Shown here: positions 48,476 to 59,244 of the stretch, piece by piece | Layout: the number at the start of each line of letters is the position of its first letter | How positions within the stretch are numbered: the first letter of the stretch is position 1 | Assembly (NCBI GenBank): GCA_029747015.1 | Contig: JAKOGI010000814.1 | Coordinates: forward strand, 151,001-215,000 | Reading direction: 5' to 3' | Source: Carnegiea gigantea | Lineage: Eukaryota; Streptophyta; Magnoliopsida; Caryophyllales; Cactaceae | Length of the DNA: 64,000 nt | Made by a program: the position numbers and the translations under genes | The notes under the pieces: generated by a model | The model's database searches: none | What the model was told of the DNA's origin: nothing | The model's input: only the letters and a program-made list of their open reading frames with translations

Positions 48476-48971
48476 TATTATAATTAACAATATCAGTAAT
48501 GAGATTGATGCTTAAATCATAGTCAACTAAGACCATCCTAAGCGGATTTCCCAAACTGATTTTTAAATTAAGATTTTCTTGACTAAGAGACTTATACCAA
48601 ATTTAATTTTAAAGACTCGAAATCACAATTGTTATCATTCAATTTTATTTTTTTTTTAATCTTACCTTCTTGGTGAACACCTTATTGGTAATTTTGTTTT
48701 CAAGTTCATTGACTAAATTTGTATAAACCAAAAAAAATTCTTTAAAACTAGCTTACATTTTACTTCAATTAATACATCGTATTGGTATTCCACACATGAT
48801 GAACAATTCATACAATGCATGGACTTCTATATTACTCAAAAAATTGACCTCACATATATTGTATTATTTTAGTATCTATACATGTAAGTTGACGCGTTTG
48901 ATTTATATGTGTAGTACTACATCTATACGTATTCTTTTTTTGTTATCTTTTACATATCTGTAAATGATTAT
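48476..48971. other. AT-rich spacer, nothing recognised
   Basis: No gene, LTR or tandem repeat is seen before the MITE. Confidence 0.5.
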
Positions 48972-49340
48972 GGCCCTGTTTGGCAAACAGCTGTTAACTG
49001 TTAGCTGTTAGCTATTTGTATTAGTTGTTAGCTGTTAGCTGTTTGAGTTAGCTGTTTGTATTAGCTGTTTGAATTAGCTGTTTATTGAAAAACTGTTTGG
49101 TAAAATTAGCTATTTCTGATAAAGTTGTGAGACAAAAAGCTAATTATTCAAAAAGCTCTTCCAAAAAGCTAATGGAGTTAGCTTTTTCAAATTAGCTTTT
49201 TGGACCCAAAAAACACTTTTAAAAAGCTCTTTTACGAAACACCTAAATTAGCTTTTTCACTCAGTCAAAAAGCTAATTTTGGTCAAAAAAGCTCCTTTTG
49301 GTCAAAAAACTCTTCAAAAAGCTGTTTGCCAAACAGGGCC
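48972..49340. mobile_element. MITE with perfect 21-bp terminal inverted repeats
   Basis: The left end GGCCCTGTTTGGCAAACAGC (plus T, 48972-48992) is the exact complement of the right end at 49320-49340. The flanks are TAT on both sides, a 3-bp target duplication as in PIF/Harbinger (Tourist) elements, whose ends are often of the GG(G/C)C-TGTTTGG kind. The 369-bp inside is rich in TTAGCTGTTT and AAAAAGCTAA, so the two halves can fold on each other. It has no coding capacity. Confidence 0.85.
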
Positions 49341-49459
49341 TATATGTGTGTCTTTCATATTATATGAGGTTTTAATTGTGGTGTTTTTATGCAAGATTGT
49401 TCGTTAACTAACAGAAAGATAGGACATTTGGTTTTTTTCGGAGTCAAAACAGGATATTA

Positions 49460-49804
49460 GAGCATCCTCGTTAGTGATCCAAGAGTTTGGATCACAAGTA
49501 GGGGTCCACACCATCCACATCATCCCACAAGCTAATTTTTTCTTTCTTCTCTACATCTCATAGATTACCAACTTAGATCACTAAATAAAATAATGATTTG
49601 TGGAATCCACTGCTAATATATCATTGGTCAAATTTTTTCAAAAAAATTTAAAGCTTACTTGGCAAAAAAATAAAAACAAAAAAGGATGGTGAGCGGATCA
49701 TGACCTCGAGATGGACCGCGGGGCGAGCTGAAAGGATCACTATTGTATGTCATTTTGTGAACCGCGGGCAGAAATTTTGGATCACAATCCTAACAATGGT
49801 ACTC
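49460..49804. mobile_element. Tourist-like MITE with TTA target duplication
   Basis: The flanks are TTA (49457-49459 and 49805-49807). The left end GAGCATCCTCGTTAGTGATCC and the complemented right end GAGTACCATTGTTAGGATTG agree at the start and again at GTGATCC. GAGCATC-type ends with TTA duplication are common in plant Tourist-like elements. 345 bp, no transposase. Confidence 0.68.
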
Positions 49805-50680
49805 TTAGTTTTTTGCTCTTGTATTTGTTTCACTTTTTGGGGTGAAAATATTTATTTCAATTTTAGAGTTTTGTTAGAACTTACTTCGATAAATTTTCAT
49901 ATTATAGGAAAATTTGTATTTAATTCCTTACTTTATATGTTATTTTGGTTACTATTTAAGTATTTAAACCGAGCAAAATTATAAATCTTTTAGTAACACC
50001 AAATTAAAGGTTCTTTCCGTGGTAAATCATCACTTTGAGTTTAGGTTGATAATCTTTTTTTTCCTTTTTTGTTTTGATATAAAATAATCTTTCTTCCTCT
50101 TTTCCCCATAAAGGTTCCTCATTTTCTATCATAGTAACATTTCTTTACTACGCTATTCCATTTCATGGAAGTCAACACTTTCAAGATGCTCAATTTAAAA
50201 TTTATAACATTTCTTATGTTTTTTTTTAAAAGTGGGTGTACTACAGTAGTTCAGTTTAAAGATTGAAAACATGTATAGCTCAATCGCTTCTATTTGCAAG
50301 GAAAACGTGCGGATATTTCTAGGGAGAAAAAATTTAATTTTTTTAAAAACAGCACTAATATGAAACTATAATCCTGGAACAATGGTACATCTAAGTAGCA
50401 ACATGTGTGATAGGAGCTACCTTTTTCCTTTTTCCCTTTTTTCTTTATCTAATCTAACTTTCCTGTTTAGTTATATAATTAATGTTATTTTTTCGTTATC
50501 CCAACATCACATAGTTTAAATTGCACCAAATAAATACGTGTTGAAGTTACAAGTTTCCACTATATTTTTCTCGTATTTTACAATTATTATTTTTTAATCA
50601 AAATATGTTATTCGTGTTACTACTAAACATCATGTGTGTAGTATCAAAGATGTTTCATAATTTTTATAAATTTAACTGCA
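49805..50680. other. AT-rich spacer
   Basis: No recognised feature. Short T- and A-runs only. Confidence 0.5.
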
Positions 50681-52005
50681 TTTAGGGCCTGTTCTTTTCG
50701 TGGGTAAATAGGGTGGGTAAAAGGGTGAAGTAGGTTGAAGTAAGTTGAGGTAGGTTGAGATAGGTTGAAGTTGGTATTTTTTTTTTGAGGTAGGTTGAAA
50801 TAGGTTGAAGTAAGTTGAAGTGGGTTGATGTTGGTTGAAATGGGTTGAAGTTGGTATATGTTTTATGTGGTGGGTTGAAGTGGGTTAAAATAATAAGAAT
50901 GTAACTAATGTGTGATAATTTATGAAATTATCGAAATTTTGTGAAATTTTTGTTTGTTCTTTTTTATTTTTTATTTTTTTTAGTTTTTTTATTTTTTATT
51001 TTTCATTTTTCATTTTTCATTTTTCATTTTTCATTTTCATTTTTTCATTTTTTATTTTTCATTTTTCTATTTTTTATTTTTTTATTTTTTTATTTTCTAT
51101 TTTTTATTTTTTATTTTTTATTTTTCATTTTCCATTTTTCATTTTTCATTTTTTATTTTTATTTTTTATTTTCATTTTTATTTTTTATTTTTTATTTTTT
51201 ATTTTTTTATTTTTATTTTTTATTTTTTATTTGTAGTTTTTGTTTTTATTTTTTAATTTTTACTTCTTATTTTTTATTTCTTATTTCTTATTTTTTATTT
51301 TTTATTTTTTATTTTTTATTATTTTAATTTCTTGGTTCTTATTTTTTATTTTTTATTTTTTATTTTTTAATTTATTATTTTGTAATTTATTTTTTTAATT
51401 TTTAATTTTTAATTTTTATTCAAAAATAAAAATAAAAATTACAAAATAAAAAATAAAAGTTAAAAAATAAAACAAACAACGTAAAAAATACAAAATAAAA
51501 AATAATAACTAAAAAATAAAAAATAAAAAATAAAAACAAAAAAGAAAACTAAAAAAATCAAAAAATCAAAAGTAAAAAAAATCAAAAATCAAAAATCAAA
51601 AATCAAAAATCAAAAATCAAAAATCAAAAATCAAAAATCAAAAATTAAAAATTAAAAATAAAATTAAAAATTAAAAATTAAAAATTAAAAACAAAAAATA
51701 AAAAAATAAAAAATAAAAAATAAAAAAGAATGAACAAAAATTTCACAAAATTTCGATAACTTTATAAATTATCACACATTAATTTCATTCTCATTATTTT
51801 AACCCACTTCAATTCACCACATACAAAATATACCAACTTCAACGCATTTCAACCTACATCAACCCACTTCAATCTAGTTCAATCTATTTCAACCCACCTC
51901 AAAAAAAAATAGCAACCTCAGCCTACCTCAACCTACCTCAACCTACTTTAACAGACTTCACCCTTTTTCCCACCCAATATACTCACGAAAACAACAGGCC
52001 CTAAA
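50681..52005. mobile_element. Foldback-like element, near-palindrome of 1.3 kb
   Basis: The left arm starts TTTAGGGCCTGTTCTTTTCG at 50681 and the right arm ends with its near-complement, AACAGGCCCTAAA at 52005. The arms match for several hundred bases. GGTTGAAGT-like words repeat in the left (50720-50890), their complements occur in the right (51790-51960), and the block TTATCGAAATTTTGTGAAAT at about 50930 mirrors 51740-51765. The centre is a TTTTTATTTTTC-type tract (50960-51420) followed by its A-rich complement (51421-51730). Transcribed or single-stranded, this would form one long hairpin. The Phe-rich frames across the centre are not genes. The target duplication is unclear. Confidence 0.8.
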
Positions 52006-52040
52006 TTCCATATAATACTTGACAAATTATTAAAATTATG

Positions 52041-52215
52041 AAGGGGGTGGGTTGAAGTTGGTTCAAGTGGGTTGAAGTAGGTTGAGGTAGGTTAAAGTGG
52101 GTTGAAGTTGGTATTTTTTTTTCAAGTAGGTTGAAATAGGTTGAAGCAGGTTGAAGTAGGTTGGAGTGGATTGAAGTTGGTAAATGTGGATTGACCCACG
52201 AAAAGAACAGGCCCT
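52041..52215. repeat. Extra arm of the foldback family
   Basis: GGTTGAAGT/GGTTGAGGT repeats like the left arm of the foldback element end in CCCACGAAAAGAACAGGCCC(T). That end is the complement of the very start of the element at 50684. It could be the true right end of a larger element (50684-52215) or a separate small relative. Confidence 0.65.
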
Positions 52216-53228
52216 TAGAGGACTAATTTTCAATTGTATTTTATAATTTTTACTTATGTCTTATTTTACCATTACTATGTTATATATCACTTTTTTTTAA
52301 TCAAACCCTGTTCTTATTGTAATTACAAACATTATTACCAACATAGTACGACGACAACTTTTTTGTTATACTTGTTGTTGGAAGACAATTTGGATTCTAA
52401 TCTCATTACAATATTTCCAAAATTCTTATCCAGCATATATGCTTCCGTGTCCATCAAAAAAAAAATGCAAAAACTCACCATTCTATCCTTTTATTTGAAA
52501 GGTTCTCCCATCCCCTTTGTGAACTTCCAATTCTCCCATCCATGTATTTTATTTTATTTTTTTCTTTAGTTTGATGTATAGTTACGCTTAGTCCCATGCA
52601 TGTTACATCGCATTTTATTACGTACAACCGGGTGGCCATCTCAATTGTCCACCCGGCCCCACCACCAACCGTTTTCAGTCTAGCAACTGCCCCTTAAAAA
52701 AAATTCATACTTCTCAGTTTTTTGAATTTGCAGTTTTCATTCTCCCCAATCTGCCACTGATCTATGTTCGCTGCTTCGATTGCTTTAGCATTCAGCAATT
52801 ATTGAGTGGTTGGGTTTGATCTTAACGTTGCTATTGATGTTGAATCTTCATCAAACACGAATTCTTCGTTAGGTTTGATAAAGTTTTTTGGATCTCTGGC
52901 TTTGTGTTCGAATTCGGAAGCTATATGCATTAGTTTTGGGTTTTGAAGAGTTAATTTCGAGATGTTTGAACTCAATTGCATGCATTGTTATGTTGCCGTA
53001 TTCTGAAAATATAATGCAATTGGTTTGAATATATAGTTGGTGTTTGCGATTTGTTGTTCTGCATTTTGGCAGAGTGCTTGGTTGGTGTTTTGACTTGTGC
53101 CTTGTGTTAATTCCGGTTAAGATATAAGTGTACAATATTTTTTGGTTTAATTCTTGAATATACTTCGTTGCATGTGAATTTTGGTTGGTGATATATGAGA
53201 AACGATAACTTACCGTTATGAGTTGTGT
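52216..53228. other. Region upstream of the MULE transposase gene
   Basis: No coding exon is recognised. At about 52629-52659 a short hairpin pairs CCGGGTGG with CCACCCGG. The left end of the MULE, if it is bounded by terminal inverted repeats, should lie in or before this stretch, but its partner would be beyond 64000. Confidence 0.45.
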
Positions 53229-53402
53229 GCTCATTAAATATAGTCGTTGGCTCACTAAAGGTATATATTTAGCTCATTATAAAGAATATGTTGCCCTCCA
53301 CTACAGAGCAGTTTTTTGCTCCTTAAAAGAAATGTTTGGCTCACTAGGATCGAACTCTATGCTCACCGATTTTGCATTATAGCTCACTGCAAATGTTATG
53401 AT
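53229..53402 (+). repeat. 21-bp-period array, block 1
   Basis: GCTCAT/GCTCAC words start at 53229, 53250, 53272, then 53361 and 53382, giving steps of 21 or 22. It lies upstream of the first readable transposase exon. The whole stretch 53195-53415 recurs in diverged form at 53440-53780, a higher-order duplication. Confidence 0.88.
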
Positions 53403-53475
53403 TGTTTTTTCATATAATATTTTTATTGTTGTTATGTACATATGAGAAACAACAACTTACCAATATGAGTTATGT

Positions 53476-53765
53476 GTTCACTAAATATAGTTGTTGGCTC
53501 ACTAAAGAAATGCATTTAGCTCACTGGGATTCAGCTTGTATTCAGCAATCATTTATTAGTTCTCTGCTTACCAAATGTAATCACTATATTCAATCTTGTG
53601 GCTATCATGGAAAACAATAGTTCACTATAATCAGTATAGGTCACTATAAAAAATCTGTTGCCTTCTACTACACTACATAGCATTTTCTGCTCACTAACAC
53701 AAGCGTTTAGCTCACTAGAATGAAGATTGTGCTCACCAATTATGCATTATAGCTCACCACAAAAA
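53476..53765 (+). repeat. 21-bp-period array, block 2
   Basis: Units at 53476, 53497 and 53519 (steps 21, 22) and more to about 53755 (GCTCACCA). It ends 18 bp before the splice acceptor of the exon at 53783. Confidence 0.88.
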
Positions 53766-55079
53766 TCATGTTGTTTTTGCAGATGATGCTTCATTTTTCA
53801 TATCTACATTAGATCATTCTGTTGCAGAGGCTGTTGATGTTGATAATTATGTTAGGATTTTGTATAATCCTACTGGTGGTTCAAAGGGCAAAGGCGTGGC
53901 TTCTAATGATGGTAATGTTGTTGGTGGTGTATCTAATTATGTTGTGATTGATAAGGAGAAATGTGTAGATGATTATGAATGTGTTGTTGAAGTTAAGAAA
54001 TCTGATGTATCAAAGCTGATTGGTAAAAGGGTCAGTTCTATAGATGCAGCATTTGAGATATACAACGAGTATGCTTTTCATAAGGGGTTTTCCATTAGAT
54101 GTGACAACTTGCGAAGGAGAGAGGGTTCACAAGAGGTTCGTTCAAGGGAGTTTTGTTGCAGCAATCAAGGTGTTAAAAGGTGTCCCGGGACAAAAGACAA
54201 GACATTTACAAAAAAAGGAGCCGGAGGTGTAATTGTAAAATTAGGGCTATATTTTACATTGAACCTAATGGGGAATGGGTTTGTAAGAAGCATGAAATGG
54301 TTAATAATCATGAATTGCTTTTGGAAGATGAGGTGCATAAGTTGAGGTCACATAAAAAAGTCAAGAAAGCTCATGTGGACTTTTTCCAAAAAATGAGAAG
54401 AAATGGTATGAAAGTTTCGCATGCTTATCGGCTTTTAAGAAATGAGGCCGGAGGTTCACCGTTACTCAGTTTTAGTAAAAGGGATGCGTACAATAGTGTT
54501 GCAAATGAAGTCAAGAGGACTTTAGATGGGGCCAATGCCAATCATTTGATGTGTGTTGTAGAATTTAGGTGTGTTAACGAGCAAGAATTTTTTTTATAAG
54601 TTTAAATTAGATGAGGATGATTGTTTGATGAGCTTTTTTTGAAGAGATTCACAAATGAAATGTTATTACTTCTTGTTTGGTGATCTCCTTGTATTTTACA
54701 CGACATATAGGACCAACCGTTATAAGCTGATATGCGCACCTTTTGTTTATATGAATCATCATACGAAGAATGTTATGGTGGGATGTGGGTTTTTGATAAA
54801 TGAGAAGATTGAGAGCTTTGTGTGGTTATTTGAAACATTTTTGGAAGCTATGGATAATGTGCAACCAAAAACTATGATGACGAACCAAGCATTTTCTATA
54901 GCAAATGCTATTGAAAAGGTCTTCCCCTTGGCAAAGCATAGGTTGTGTACTTGGCACACCTTGGAGAATTCAAAAAAGACTATTGGTCATTTTAGGGTAT
55001 TGGATGGATTTGTTGATAAGTTTGACCATATTTTGATGAGATGTGATACAGAAGCAGACTTTAATTTTTGCTGGCAGAG

Positions 55080-55267
55080 ATGAGCCCTCTCTCTGTTTTC
55101 TGTTTATTAATGTGCTCACCAAATTATTGCTTTCTGCTCACTAATTACTAGTGTCTGCTCACCAAGGTTATATGTATCTGCTCACTAGATTATACCTTCT
55201 GCTCACAAAGGCTATATTTCTCTACTCACTAACTTATTATTTTGTGCTCACTGGTTTTGTGTGTTAG
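55080..55267 (+). repeat. Transposase intron filled with the 21-bp-period array
   Basis: Units start at 55114, 55136, 55157, 55180, 55201, 55224 and 55246 (steps 21-23). The reading W-Q-R/L-V-E-E across 55079/55268 shows this is an intron. The acceptor TTAG is intact, while the donor reads ATGAGC in place of GTGAGC. Confidence 0.9.
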
Positions 55268-56381
55268 GCTGGTTGAAGAGTATAGATGTGCTGAAAATGC
55301 TTGGTTGGTTAGATTATATCGGTTGAAAGAAAAATGGTGTCCAACTTTTTGCAAGGACCTGGTGGCATTTTATCGTCATAAAAAAGTGAGCCGACAAATG
55401 CTTCTTTGTCAAAAAGAGTAAATGCCACTTATGGTTTGTTTGATTTTTACACTATATTCTTTGACGTTGTTACTGAGTGGAGGATTAAGAAGAAGGATGA
55501 GAATGTGAAAAATAAGTATGGATTTCCCGAGATGTACTTGCCACATGTTAGCATTTTGCAGCATGCTTCGAAGATCTATACGAACAACTTGTACAAAGTG
55601 TTTGAGAATGAATACATTGAAGGAGAAGGTTGTTGTCAAAATCTTCTTTGCTCAAGTGAAATACCCTACGATACAAAGCATACATATGTTGTGTATGAGA
55701 ATCGCCTTTCGAAGAAGTTTGGGTTTGTGGTTAGGTTTAATCTTCCACACCATAATATTGTTTGTGACTGTAAAAAGTACAGTGAGAGTGGTATTCTTTG
55801 CTACCATTGCTTGTGAATTTTCAATGTTCATTGTGTGCCTAAAGTCCCTAATCAATATATTATGAAACGATGGACTAGGCTAGTGAGACCTCCCGAGTTG
55901 TAGAATAAGTTGTAAGTGATAATGCAGTTGGTGTTCCTGGTTCCATATGGAGGGTTTAGATGCATAGGTAGTTTGAGGCTTTGTTTCTTGCAAGTGAATC
56001 AAATAGTCAAGCAAAAAAGCTATGTGAAGAAGCTTTTGCCACGTTGAAGGCTGATGTTGGTGTTCTTGTAAGTTCAGTTTATGTTTCTGACACTGAAAAT
56101 GATCAACAGTCTAGTGCTGGTAATAAAATCATTGGTAACCCTAAAGGATCGAGGAAGAAAGGTGAAAGGAATGTAAGGAGGAAGAGTACGCTGGAGAAGA
56201 TATCAAATATTGTTAGATCAAGGAAGGCAAGGTTTTCTTTAAGGAATGGAGGAGATGTATCTCAACATCAGGTAAAATTCTATTGACAATCTCATTGAAT
56301 AAGTTATATTTCTTATAGGAATGTCTTTTTGGAGTTTGCTGCGTTTGCTGCTAAGACCAGCAGAATTATTCTATGTTTTTG

Positions 56382-56550
56382 GCTCACAAAATGTGTTAAT
56401 ACGCTCACTAAAATAGGGTATCTACTCACTAGAAGTTTGTATTGGTTCACTACATTTTTCAGTTCTCACACTGTTAGTCTTACAGGTTGCACTCGTTACA
56501 TTTATACGTTGGCTCACTAAATATATGTATATGCTCACTAAAAATACATT
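56382..56550 (+). repeat. 21-bp-period array in the last transposase intron
   Basis: Units at 56382, 56403, 56424 (ACTCAC), 56445 (GTTCAC), 56512 and 56533, all spaced by 21 or a multiple close to it. It lies wholly within the intron 56272-56568. Confidence 0.92.
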
Positions 56551-56767
56551 TTTCCTGTGATGGTTTAGGTTGTTGCTGCAGGTTCATCTAATCCACCAGG
56601 TGCATCTAATCCAGCGGTAAATTTTAATGAAATGTATAGGGTTTTTAGCTTGATTTTTGATGAAAGGTTGAGGCAACCAGATGGGGATACGATTCCTAAC
56701 AATTAGTTGAATCCTGCTTCTGAAGCTACTAGCATTCAAGGGTAATACTCTCGCTAATATAGTGTGT

Positions 56768-56855
56768 CTGCTCACTTAAAATATATATTGGATCACTAAT
56801 AGAGTGTATCTGCTCACTACATTTACTCTTTGGTTCACTAAAGATATGTATATGC
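56768..56855 (+). repeat. 21-bp-period array after the transposase stop
   Basis: Units at 56768, 56789, 56810 and 56833. It ends shortly before the AG at 56873-56874 (GTGAGACAG), which may be the acceptor of a further 3' exon or UTR. Confidence 0.85.
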
Positions 56856-57167
56856 TTTTTTATTTTGTGAGACAGGATACGTGGGAATCAAGCATGAAAT
56901 TTTGCTATGGTAAAAGAGGGCATTGGCTTCTATCATTAATGAATTTTTTTCATCTGGGCCATTCAATAGTTTTTTTTGAACAAATCTTTAAATGTAAATT
57001 TGTATGTTAATTGATACATCTCAAACTTGTATTTTTATTCATTATGATGCTTTTATGTTTTTGTGATTGAGAATTGTTTTTTATTTGAAAATTAAGTAAA
57101 TGATGTTGAATAATTTTGAAGTTTATAATAGGGTGAATACTTTTGACACTTATAATATGTTGCTCAC

Positions 57168-57432
57168 TGCTGAAGATTCATAACTCACTAGTTTCATCTA
57201 TTAGCTCACTATTTTCTACAAAACTATTATCATATGTTTGATGACTTAACATTATAAAAGTATAGCATTCTATGACAATGACATGTTGAACACTTTAATA
57301 TTTGGCTTAACATTATAAAAAAAATATCATTCTAGTTTGATTTTGCATTCATTTATAGAATTGAGCATAGTAAAAGGTATAGCTCACTGGGTTTGGCTGT
57401 GAGCTCACTGGTTTTATCTTCTAACTCACTGG
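57168..57432 (+). repeat. Sparse 21-bp-type units between the convergent genes
   Basis: Small clusters (GCTCACTGC, ACTCACTAG and GCTCACTAT at about 57168-57215, three more GCTCACTGG-like units at 57386-57432) lie between the ends of the two genes. Confidence 0.8.
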
Positions 57433-57649
57433 AATTAAGCATAGTAATCGATATAAAATATCCAATAGTAAATGCTGTTTACTAGTACTTCGCCATGATT
57501 AAAGGTAAGCATATTAATAATCGGACTTTAAATTAGTGTAACCTAAAATTAGACTGTTGGGTACATAAGTTCGAAAAATTAGCCTAACTTAAAGCAAGGT
57601 TGATTAATCATGCGGTTGGCACTTGTGGTTGGCCTAATTTTGCATTCAG

Positions 57650-58667
57650 TTATGCTTGTTGTTTATCATGGAACTCCTTTGCGAGCCTCTTCACTTTATT
57701 CCTATATATATTTTCTTCATTATTGATGATTTCATAGCAGTACCATGCTCGCATTATATAAAGTAGATTTTTGTCCTGTAAACAAAACCAAAAAAAAGGA
57801 AACAAGTTATTAATAGGTGTTGTATTTCTTTGAAGATATTTTTGTAGAGAAAATATTTTTGGTAGACTTACTTCATTTTTCTTGAAACCACAATCCCATT
57901 TATCTACTTGGCCAAAGTAAGACTCCATGCGCCTCATGCAAAATATTCCACAGTCCGTGACATTATCTGTTGTTCTCTATGGCATTCTCATTCGCACTGG
58001 TTTCATCTTCTTCACAATTTCATGTTTAGGGTAGCCAACACTCTCTTAAAGAAATCTCCCAAAAGCTCTTGTCTGTGTACAATAAATAACTTTGTTCAGC
58101 TCACTGGAATATGTTTGTTAGCTCACCACGAATATGTGTTAGCCCGACACACTACATATGTGTCTTAGCTCACTACATATGTGGCTTTGCTCACTACATA
58201 TATCTGCTAGCTCACCAGATACGTGTGTTAGCTCACCAAGATTATGTGTTAGCTCACCAAGAATATGTGTTAGCTCACCAAATTTGTAAGGTCACCAGAT
58301 ATGTCTGTTGATTTATTGTAAAGTAAACGAATCAATGAGCATTTGAGCATACCACTAACAGAGGTGTTTCTCCATATGTTGTTTTGTATGGAGCAGTTAT
58401 CTGCATATTGTCCATAATATCAAGCCTTTTCCCCTTTAAATCAAAGTAGAAGATAAAGAAGTGCTTCTTATGACATACCGGAAAGAACATCTTGAAATTG
58501 GAGAATGATTAATATTATATAATGTGGTATTTTAATATACAATCAAAATTTATTAGATTAATGCTTACCAGCTGCACTAGTTTTGCTGATATCCATTTGT
58601 CACATCTCTGGAATTCTTTCTGAAGAATTGTTTCAAAAATCAATGTACATTGCCTCCTCTGATTTTA
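57650..58667 (-). pseudogene. Ulp1 catalytic region with His, Asp and Cys present
   Basis: On the minus strand, exon 58500-58353 reads FFPVCHKKHFFIFYFDLKGK followed by R-L-D-I-M-D-N. It supplies the catalytic His (in K-K-H-F-F) and Asp (in M-D-N). Exon about 58080-57872 reads N-V-T-D-C-G-I-F-C-M-R-R-M-E-S-Y-F-G, with the nucleophile Cys in D-C-G. The last exon (57775-57650, acceptor TTTACAG) completes a C-terminal helix (LLYIMRAWYCYEIINNEENI). The preceding exon 58667-58569 has IFETILQKEFQRCDKWISAK. The triad is the C48 order His-Asp-Cys. A frameshift near 58035 separates the Asp and Cys exons. Confidence 0.85.
58099..58310 (+). repeat. 21-bp-period array in a Ulp1 intron (block 58 kb)
   Basis: Units at 58099, 58121, 58142, 58168, 58189, 58210, 58231, 58252 and 58273, mostly exactly 21 apart. 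It lies between the Cys-exon and the His/Asp-exon of the minus-strand gene, yet the GCTCAC words are on the plus strand. Confidence 0.93.
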
Positions 58668-59244
58668 CTGTATTTATCGAGGGGTCCAAGGTTGACTGCA
58701 TTGTTGCAGCAGTATCATTAAGTGTTTGATTATTCGTATTTGTGGAAAAAAAAAAATAAGCATATATTTACCATTACATCAACTAGTGCAAAAAATCTTC
58801 TTGGAGATCCTTCATTTCTTTTTTTCTCCAAGTTGTTGAGGATAGCAGCCCAGACATTGATCACATGTGCATCAATGTATTCTCACGGATGCGTGGTTGA
58901 TATGTGATACCGATGTGCAACACGTATTTCGATATCAAACATTTCTTCACTAATTTAGTAAGAAAAGGGGAAAAAAAAATGTAAGTATATATTCATTATA
59001 ATTTAAGCGTTTGTAAGTGTTTTCTGTCTGGCGGTTATGTGCTTACTTTGAATCAAGGTCCTGTGATGGATGGAATACATATTCAGCAATGATCTTGTCC
59101 TGGGCTGACAAATTCCCCGTAATCTTTGTTATTCTCTGCACAAAAGGAGAGCAGAAGGACTCTGTCATTGGCCCTTTCTCTCTCCTCGGTTGATGTCTTA
59201 CCTTCTTGTTGTGCTCTTCTTCTGCATACATAACATGTATAATT

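Larger units (their letters stand above)
53783..56706 (+). pseudogene. MULE transposase of the FAR1/FRS type, broken
   Basis: The FAR1 DNA-binding domain is at 54025-54320: ISSIDAAFEIYNEYAF-type start, KGFSIRCDN, and SREFCCSNQG, then after a one-base shift near 54210 C-N-C-K-I-R-A-I-F-Y and N-N-H-E-L. The MULE transposase domain follows at about 54670-55079 (TTYRTNRYKLICAPFV, FLINEKIESFVWLFETF, KVFPLAKHRLCTWH). After an intron (55080-55267) come the rest of the transposase and a SWIM zinc finger (CDCKKYSESGILCYH, C-x-C-x9-C-x-H) near 55765-55808. Exon borders: acceptor before 53783, donor GTAAAA at 56272, acceptor AG at 56567-56568, stop TAG at 56704. Frameshifts near 54210, 54590 and 55420, stops near 54640 and 55814, and lost catalytic acids make it inactive. 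Related host genes bind DNA in light signalling, but the decay and setting argue for a transposon. Confidence 0.88.

Noticed and set aside
50922..51327. Long Phe-rich open frames on the plus strand
   Set aside because: They arise from the TTTTTATTTTTC low-complexity core of the foldback element. There is no domain and the composition is extreme.
52629..52659. CCGGGTGG...CCACCCGG hairpin as a terminator or MULE end
   Set aside because: It is only eight pairs, with no matching sequence on the far side of the element in the window and no duplication seen.
53783..56706. A working host FAR1-RELATED SEQUENCE gene
   Set aside because: Several frameshifts and stops, lost catalytic acids, a mutated intron donor and a Ulp1-like partner gene all point to a decayed transposon.
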